From: Kiloniellales bacterium
GTDB taxonomy: Bacteria > Pseudomonadota > Alphaproteobacteria > Kiloniellales > JAKSBE01
Length of the DNA: 11,653 nucleotides
NCBI GenBank assembly: GCA_030067055.1
Contig: JASJAL010000247.1
Span: 1 to 11,653, forward strand
Direction of reading: 5' to 3'
In this document: positions 7,691 through 11,653 of the stretch, piece after piece
Layout of the letters: each line of letters opens with the position of its first letter
Numbering within the stretch: the stretch's first letter is position 1
Notes under the pieces: model-generated
Told to the model about the DNA's origin: nothing
Seen by the model: only the letters and a program-made list of their open reading frames with translations
The model's database searches: none
Position numbers and translations under genes: made by a program

Positions 7691-7697
7691 CTCCTTT
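7691..7697 (-). promoter_or_regulatory. Ribosome binding site of the amidase gene
   Basis: On the minus strand AAAGGAG lies 7 bases before the ATG at 7683. It fixes the amidase start and leaves a short leader from the predicted promoter. Confidence 0.7.
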
Positions 7698-7719
7698 CCG
7701 GTTATCCTCGGCCGGAGGC

Positions 7720-7748
7720 ATTATGGGCAAAGGCGAGGGGCGTGTCGA
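7720..7748 (-). promoter_or_regulatory. Sigma70-like promoter of the amidase operon
   Basis: On the minus strand TCGACA (7748-7743, 5 of 6 to the -35 consensus) is separated by 17 bases from CATAAT (7725-7720, 5 of 6 to the -10 consensus). The predicted transcript would start near 7713, giving a leader of about 30 bases that contains the AAAGGAG ribosome site. The match is notable in DNA this GC-rich. The divergent cytochrome gene on the other side of this 253-base region has no equally clear promoter. Confidence 0.6.
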
Positions 7749-7921
7749 ACGCGGGAGTGCGGTGTGTGTCCGTATGCGCAACCTCGGGCCGCATCGAAAC
7801 CGCCGCACTCTCGCCTCTCTGCTAAGCGAATTGCAATGCGACCATCGCTTTGATCCACGTCATGGCTGACGCGTCGGTATTTGCCACTCAGTTACGGTCA
7901 ATCCAGCAATCAATACAGGCT

Positions 7922-7928
7922 AGGAAAG
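7922..7928 (+). promoter_or_regulatory. Ribosome binding site deciding the cytochrome start
   Basis: AGGAAAG is 8 bases upstream of the ATG at 7937. That start places a signal peptide exactly at the N-terminus, whereas the upstream in-frame TTG at 7850 would bury it behind 29 residues. Confidence 0.6.
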
Positions 7929-7936
7929 TCTCGGCA

Positions 7937-8359
7937 ATGAAGCGAAGGATGGCCACTGAACTCGCATCCACACTCATCGCTGTGGCTCTTGCCGTAGCAA
8001 CTCCCAAAATCGCGCAAGCCGATATGGAGCAGACCGGTGAGAGAGAATTTCGCTCGAACTGCGCCGTTTGCCACGGGATTGAAGCCAGGGGCGACGGCCC
8101 AATGGCCGATCTCTTCGACCCTAGACCCCCCAACCTCACCCTTCTGAGCCGACAGAACGGTGGCTTCTTCCCTTACGAGACGGTCTTCGATTCCATCGAC
8201 GGACGAAGCGAGGTCGCTGCGCACGGACCCAGGGACATGCCGGTTTGGGGCGAGGCTCTGCAGGCGTCAGGAGATTCATTGGGTCTACACCGGGAATTGC
8301 TCGCCTATGGCAGGATCCTGGCGTTGACCAGATATCTGGAGCGTTTGCAGGCTGAGTGA
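7937..8359 (+). CDS. Exported small c-type cytochrome
   Basis: This 140-residue precursor has a signal peptide at residues 1-28 (MKRRMATELA, then a hydrophobic core ending AQA), with likely cleavage before Asp29, so the protein works in the periplasm. A single haem c site CAVCH (Cys42, Cys45, His46) attaches haem covalently; Met101 in RDMPVWGE is the likely second axial ligand. The rest (GDGPMADLFDPRPPNLT and the final ALTRYLERLQ helix) fits the class I monohaem cytochrome c fold. The role is electron transfer; its redox partner cannot be read from the window, since no oxidase or dehydrogenase is adjacent. It opens the lower-GC plus-strand block, 74 bases ahead of the PEBP gene. Its codon use is clearly less GC-biased than that of the genes to the left. 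Confidence 0.85.
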   Translation: MKRRMATELASTLIAVALAVATPKIAQADMEQTGEREFRSNCAVCHGIEARGDGPMADLFDPRPPNLTLLSRQNGGFFPYETVFDSIDGRSEVAAHGPRDMPVWGEALQASGDSLGLHRELLAYGRILALTRYLERLQAE

Positions 8360-8433
8360 ATGTTGTTTCGAGGACGCCAACCGAAGCCGCATTGCTTCCC
8401 CTTGTCCTTGGACGATCGGCGGGAAACACGAGC

Positions 8434-8913
8434 ATGCCTCTGACCCTGACATCGCCAGCATTCTCAGACCACGAAGAGATCCCCAAACGTTACACTTGCG
8501 AGGGCAACGACATTTCACCGCCCTTAGCGTGGTCCGGGGCCCCTCAAGAAACCAAGAGCCTTGTGCTGATCGTTGATGACCCCGACGCCCCCGACCCAGC
8601 GGCCCCGAAGATGACGTGGGTTCACTGGGTGCTCTACAATTTGCCCCCGACAAGTGAAGGTCTGCCGGAAAGTGTCGGGGCCGATGCGCTTCCCGCCGGC
8701 GCGAAAGAGGGTCAGAACGACTGGAAGAACCTGGGGTATGGCGGACCCTGCCCGCCGACCGGGCGGCATCGCTACTTTCACAAGCTCTATGCTCTGGATA
8801 CGGTCCTCGCCGACTTGAACGCCCCAACCAAATCACAGTTGGAAAGGGCGATGAAGGCCCACATCCTGGCCCAAGCCGAGCTCGTTGGAACCTACGAGAA
8901 GAAGGATCGCTAG
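8434..8913 (+). CDS. YbhB/YbcL family PEBP-like protein
   Basis: This 159-residue protein matches the bacterial phosphatidylethanolamine-binding protein (Raf kinase inhibitor-like) family in length and motifs: MPLTLTSPAF at the start, DDPDAP (48-53), HWVLYNLP (64-71), and the signature GPCPPTGRHRY (104-114) followed by FHKLYALD. These line the anion-binding pocket of the family. E. coli YbhB, of nearly equal length, is cytoplasmic and its physiological role is not settled. The ATG at 8434 is preferred because the upstream extension reaching to 8356 overlaps the cytochrome stop and carries no family sequence. A weak GGGAAA site is 8 bases before the ATG. No signal peptide is present. It may be co-transcribed with the cytochrome. 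Family assignment is firm; function is unknown. Confidence 0.9.
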   Translation: MPLTLTSPAFSDHEEIPKRYTCEGNDISPPLAWSGAPQETKSLVLIVDDPDAPDPAAPKMTWVHWVLYNLPPTSEGLPESVGADALPAGAKEGQNDWKNLGYGGPCPPTGRHRYFHKLYALDTVLADLNAPTKSQLERAMKAHILAQAELVGTYEKKDR

Positions 8914-9014
8914 GGCCGGCAGGATGACGCTGTACGGTTGAGGACGAGTTCACTCTCGTGCTCGACCAGGCAGCGATCGAGGCCTCCGAGACCTCTTGGC
9001 AAGACTCCGGGATG

Positions 9015-9018
9015 GGAG
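9015..9018 (+). promoter_or_regulatory. Ribosome binding site deciding the CNNM-like start
   Basis: GGAG, within GGGAGTG, is 8 bases before the ATG at 9027. It favours this start over the in-frame GTG at 8958 and ATG at 9012, which lack a comparable site. Confidence 0.5.
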
Positions 9019-9026
9019 TGAGACCG

Positions 9027-10067
9027 ATGTCAGACCCCTTCATGCTTGGCGTGCTGACATGGATGGGCATCGCGCTTTGTCTCAGCCAAGCGGCCATGTT
9101 CTCCGGTCTGAATCTCGCCGTTTTCAGCGTGAGCCGCTTGCGGCTCGAAATCGAGGCGTCTCTCGGTGAGCGAAGAGCAGCACAAGTTCTCGCGTTACGG
9201 GCCGACCCCAATCTGACCTTGACGACGATCCTTTGGGGCAACGTGGCGGTCAACGTGCTGCTCACACTCCTCTCCGACTCGGTGTTGGCGGGGCTTTCCG
9301 CCTTCCTTTTCTCCACCTTCGCGATCACGATCTTCGGCGAGATCCTGCCCCAGGCCTATTTCTCGACGCACGCGGTGCGTATCGCCTCCGCATTGGCGCC
9401 CGTTCTGAAGGCATATGGCGTTGTTCTTTATCCGCTGGCCAAGCCCTCTGCCGTCATCCTCAATCGCTGGCTCGGACGCCAAGGACTGCGCCTGTTCCGC
9501 GAGCGCGAGATGCGCGAGTTGATCCAGAAGCACTTTGAGGCCGAAGGCGCAGAGATCGAGCGCCTGGAAGGACTGGGCGCTCTCAACTTCCTCGCACTCG
9601 ACGATCTTAGGGTCTCGGAGGAAGGCGAGATCGTCGACCCGGAGAGCGTGATCAGTTTGTCGATCGAAAATGGGCTGCCCGTGTTTCCAAAAATCCACTG
9701 CACGGCCTCTGACCCCTTCATCAAGCGCGTCGATCGCTCCGGGCGAAAGTGGATCATTCTCACCAACCCTTCGGGCGAACCGGTCTTCGTGATGAACTCG
9801 GACGCATTCCTACGAGACGCTCTCTTCACACCCGAGACCTTTCGCCCCCTTGGCCATTGCCATCGTCCAATCATCGTACACGACTCCAAGCGACGCCTTG
9901 GTGAGGTCATTGGACTCCTAACGGTGCAGGCCGAACGCCCGGGCGACAACGTCATCGATAACGACGTGATTCTGGTTTGGGCGGCCGAAAAACGGGTGAT
10001 CACGGGCGCCGACATCCTCGGCCGCCTTATGAGCGGCATTGCCACCGTCGAGAGCGTTCCACGATGA
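9027..10067 (+). CDS. DUF21 (CNNM-type) membrane protein with short CBS-like tail
   Basis: This 346-residue inner-membrane protein has a DUF21/CNNM transmembrane domain at residues about 5-150: the SGLNLAVFSVSRLRLE helix (26-41), LTLTTILWGNVAVN (63-76), and FGEILPQAYFSTHAVR (103-118), all at the expected spacing. A linker REREMRELIQKH (148-159) leads into a divergent cytosolic part of about 180 residues resembling a CBS pair. Relatives (CNNM, CorB/CorC, YtfL type) are associated with magnesium or cobalt transport and resistance. Most bacterial members run on to 420-440 residues with a CorC_HlyC domain, which is missing here because the stop falls soon after the CBS-like region. The start at 9027 is chosen on its ribosome site; starts at 8958 or 9012 would add 23 or 5 residues. 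An ion-transport role is inferred from the family only. Confidence 0.8.
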   Translation: MSDPFMLGVLTWMGIALCLSQAAMFSGLNLAVFSVSRLRLEIEASLGERRAAQVLALRADPNLTLTTILWGNVAVNVLLTLLSDSVLAGLSAFLFSTFAITIFGEILPQAYFSTHAVRIASALAPVLKAYGVVLYPLAKPSAVILNRWLGRQGLRLFREREMRELIQKHFEAEGAEIERLEGLGALNFLALDDLRVSEEGEIVDPESVISLSIENGLPVFPKIHCTASDPFIKRVDRSGRKWIILTNPSGEPVFVMNSDAFLRDALFTPETFRPLGHCHRPIIVHDSKRRLGEVIGLLTVQAERPGDNVIDNDVILVWAAEKRVITGADILGRLMSGIATVESVPR

Positions 10068-10245
10068 CGTTCACACTGCGGGACAGCGGAGCGGCCTCTG
10101 TCGACCCTGCAACGACAATGTGCGGCAAAGTCCGAAGTGGGCCGATCACTCTCTCGAGGAGAGCTGATTTGCAACTGGTTTCCTGTCCGGTTCATGGTTT
10201 CCGTGGATCGTCCGGTCGAATTCTCAAAGTGCCTTTCCAAAGACC

Positions 10246-11085
10246 ATGACGTCCTCAGGTTCCTGGATTACGAGCGTGTTGTTCTTCCTTCTGGTCGTCG
10301 GCGTGATCTACGTCGCCCTGGTAGGCTTGCTGTTCTTCTCGCAGTCACGGCTGCTATATTTCCCCTCCCGCCACATTTTCGCGACGCCCGATCGCATCGG
10401 CCTGATCTATGAGCCGGTCGAGATCCTCACAGAGGACGGGATCAAGCTGGACGGCTGGTTCCTGCCCGCGCCGCAGAGACGAGGCATCCTTCTCTTTTTC
10501 CACGGCAACGCTGGCAATATCTCGCATCGGCTCGAATCCCTGAAGATCTTTCATGACCTAGGGCTTTCCGTCCTCATCTTCGACTATCGCGGATATGGCA
10601 GAAGCGAAGGCACGATTTCGGAGCCGGGCCTCTATCGCGACGCGGAGGCCGTCTGGCGCTATCTGACCGAAGAGAGGGAAATTCCCCCGGAAGACATCGT
10701 ACTCTTCGGACGCTCGCTTGGGGCGGCGGTTGCCGCCTGGCTCGCGGCCCGACACCAGCCGGCGGCCTTGATCATGGAGTCGGCCTTCACTTCGGTGCCT
10801 GATTTGGCGCAGAGCCTTTATCCGATATTTCCCGCTCGCTGGTTAGCGCGATCGCGGTACAGCGCGGATGAGTACCTGAAGTCCGTCACCTGTCCGGTTC
10901 TCGTCGTGCACAGCCGTGAGGACGAGATCATTGCCATCCGGCACGGCCGCAGTGTCTTCGCGACCGCCAGGGAGCCAAAGCGTTTCCTGGAAATCCGCGG
11001 CGGCCACAACGACGGCTTCTTCGTCAGCGGCCGCTTGTATACAGATGGCCTCGACAGCTTCCTGCGCACCCACCTGAAGGGATGA
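10246..11085 (+). CDS. Membrane-anchored alpha/beta hydrolase (Bem46/ABHD13-like)
   Basis: This 279-residue protein has one N-terminal transmembrane segment (residues about 8-31) followed by an alpha/beta hydrolase domain. The family start LLYFPSR (36-42), oxyanion motif FHGNAGN (85-91), DYRGYGRSEG (113-122), nucleophile elbow GRSLG with Ser157, acid Asp226 (SREDEI) and His254 (GGHNDGF) give a complete Ser-Asp-His triad. The spacing is that of the Bem46/ABHD13-like branch (serine aminopeptidase S33-type fold); its bacterial members are mostly uncharacterised esterases or lipases anchored to the inner membrane. I see no strong ribosome site before the ATG at 10246, and the 178-base gap upstream contains no clear promoter. 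Downstream is a convergent racemase fragment, 193 bases away. The fold and active site are sure; the substrate is not known. Confidence 0.85.
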   Translation: MTSSGSWITSVLFFLLVVGVIYVALVGLLFFSQSRLLYFPSRHIFATPDRIGLIYEPVEILTEDGIKLDGWFLPAPQRRGILLFFHGNAGNISHRLESLKIFHDLGLSVLIFDYRGYGRSEGTISEPGLYRDAEAVWRYLTEEREIPPEDIVLFGRSLGAAVAAWLAARHQPAALIMESAFTSVPDLAQSLYPIFPARWLARSRYSADEYLKSVTCPVLVVHSREDEIIAIRHGRSVFATAREPKRFLEIRGGHNDGFFVSGRLYTDGLDSFLRTHLKG

Positions 11086-11278
11086 CGTCCGAAGCCCTTC
11101 TGCACGGACAACCTCTCGGCTACATGACGGGCGTCAATCGCTGCGTCCCATGGCGCCGGCGCCTGTACCAATTGATCTCAAAGCCTCTGGGAAGGAAACT
11201 GAGGAAGCCGGGTCAATATGCCTTGATCTCGCTCAAGACCACGCCTCGGCGTTGCTCGATACTTGTCCCCGTCGCACG

Positions 11279-11653
11279 TCATGGGACCGACAGCCTGACC
11301 CCGCCCTCTATCGTTTCTTTGTCCACGTAAGGCGAGGTCATGGCTGCAAGCAGGGCCGCGTAGTTGAGACCAAAGGCCAGCTCGTCCCCGACACAAAGAC
11401 GGCCTTTGGTTCGCGTCACGTCGGCGATCACGTAGCCGCTCGAGGCCCCGATGATGGCGACGTCTTGGTCGACCGGCGTCATGCCCTCGACGCTCACGTC
11501 CTGCCGCCCGACGTTCAAGATCGCGCGGTCAATCTCGCCTCGATCCGCGAATTTCGGTAGCTCGCCGAAGGCATCTTCGCTGCGCTCTCCGATCGGCAGC
11601 GAAGGCTTTCGCCTGAGCTCGAGCACTTCGGCTCGCAGGAGGAAGGCGTCCTG
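11279..11653 (-). CDS. Alanine/ornithine racemase-family PLP enzyme, C-terminal part
   Basis: This is the last 124 residues of a gene that continues past the right edge; the frame is open to the window end. The sequence begins QDAFLLRAEVLELRRKPSLP and continues with EDAFGE, RAILNVGRQDVSVEGMTPVD, AIIGASSGYVIADVT, GDELAFGLNYAALLAAMTSPYV. This is the C-terminal pattern of the alanine racemase N-domain family that includes bacterial ornithine racemase, whose members make D-amino acids with pyridoxal phosphate. The PLP lysine would be upstream in the unseen N-terminal barrel. In that family the motif is usually ASSDH; here it reads ASSGY, which may affect specificity or simply reflect divergence. 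It is convergent with the hydrolase gene. Family membership is likely; which amino acid it racemises is not shown. Confidence 0.75.
   Translation of the reverse strand, partial: QDAFLLRAEVLELRRKPSLPIGERSEDAFGELPKFADRGEIDRAILNVGRQDVSVEGMTPVDQDVAIIGASSGYVIADVTRTKGRLCVGDELAFGLNYAALLAAMTSPYVDKETIEGGVRLSVP

Noticed and set aside
7881..7910. TTGCCA followed by AGCAAT as a cytochrome promoter
   Set aside because: The -35 match is good, but the -10 matches only 3 of 6 positions and would place the start at or inside the ribosome site region.
8285..9328. 347-codon minus-strand frame opposite the PEBP and CNNM-like genes
   Set aside because: No family features, no start signal, and it spans two genes with firm families on the other strand.
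10151..10163. CTCTC/GAGAG hairpin between the CNNM-like and hydrolase genes
   Set aside because: Only 5 base pairs with a 3-base loop and no T-tract; too weak to call a terminator or operator.
11152..11163. GGCGCCGGCGCC palindrome downstream of the hydrolase gene
   Set aside because: Perfect 12-base palindrome but without a loop or T-tract, and such GC palindromes are expected by chance in this DNA.
11082..11330. 82-codon frame starting at an ATGA overlap with the hydrolase stop
   Set aside because: The overlap is tempting as translational coupling, but there is no ribosome site and no recognisable sequence, and its end overlaps the convergent racemase gene.

Overview
The window is high-GC bacterial DNA of alphaproteobacterial character. 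A Rhodospirillales/Kiloniellales-type host fits the composition and gene content, but that placement is inference. It has two halves that differ in base composition, with the change falling between about 7.7 and 7.9 kb.

Region 1 (1-6168, plus strand, very GC-rich) is a tightly packed four-gene operon. It holds the C-terminal part of an ABC transporter ATPase (tmoV-like), a 663-residue permease with two fused transmembrane domains (tmoW-like), a 12-TM-type MFS transporter, and a 778-residue fusion of a DUF1989-type zinc domain with a GcvT-type folate domain. That last architecture is the one known for trimethylamine N-oxide (TMAO) demethylase, Tdm. The simplest reading is an uptake and demethylation unit: TmoXVW imports TMAO, and Tdm converts it to dimethylamine plus formaldehyde, with the one-carbon unit captured on tetrahydrofolate. 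The substrate-binding protein (TmoX) and the TMA monooxygenase (Tmm) are not in the window. The MFS gene inside the operon is the unexplained member.

Region 2 (6184-7748, minus strand) is convergent with tdm. It is a two-gene operon made of a nitrilase-superfamily amidase and then an unrecognised 202-residue protein, driven by a good sigma70-like promoter at 7720-7748.

Region 3 (7937-11085, plus strand, visibly lower GC) carries a small exported c-type cytochrome, a YbhB/PEBP-family protein, a DUF21/CNNM-type membrane protein with a shortened C-terminus, and a membrane-anchored alpha/beta hydrolase. These read as a general stress or envelope accessory block with no obvious link to TMAO. Gaps here are short: 8360-8433, 8914-9026, and 10068-10245, where I see no gene and only a weak hairpin.

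Region 4 (11279-11653, minus strand) is the C-terminal part of an alanine/ornithine racemase-family PLP enzyme running off the window edge. The 193-base gap 11086-11278 holds no gene I can support.

No tRNA, rRNA, CRISPR array, insertion sequence or phage gene was seen.
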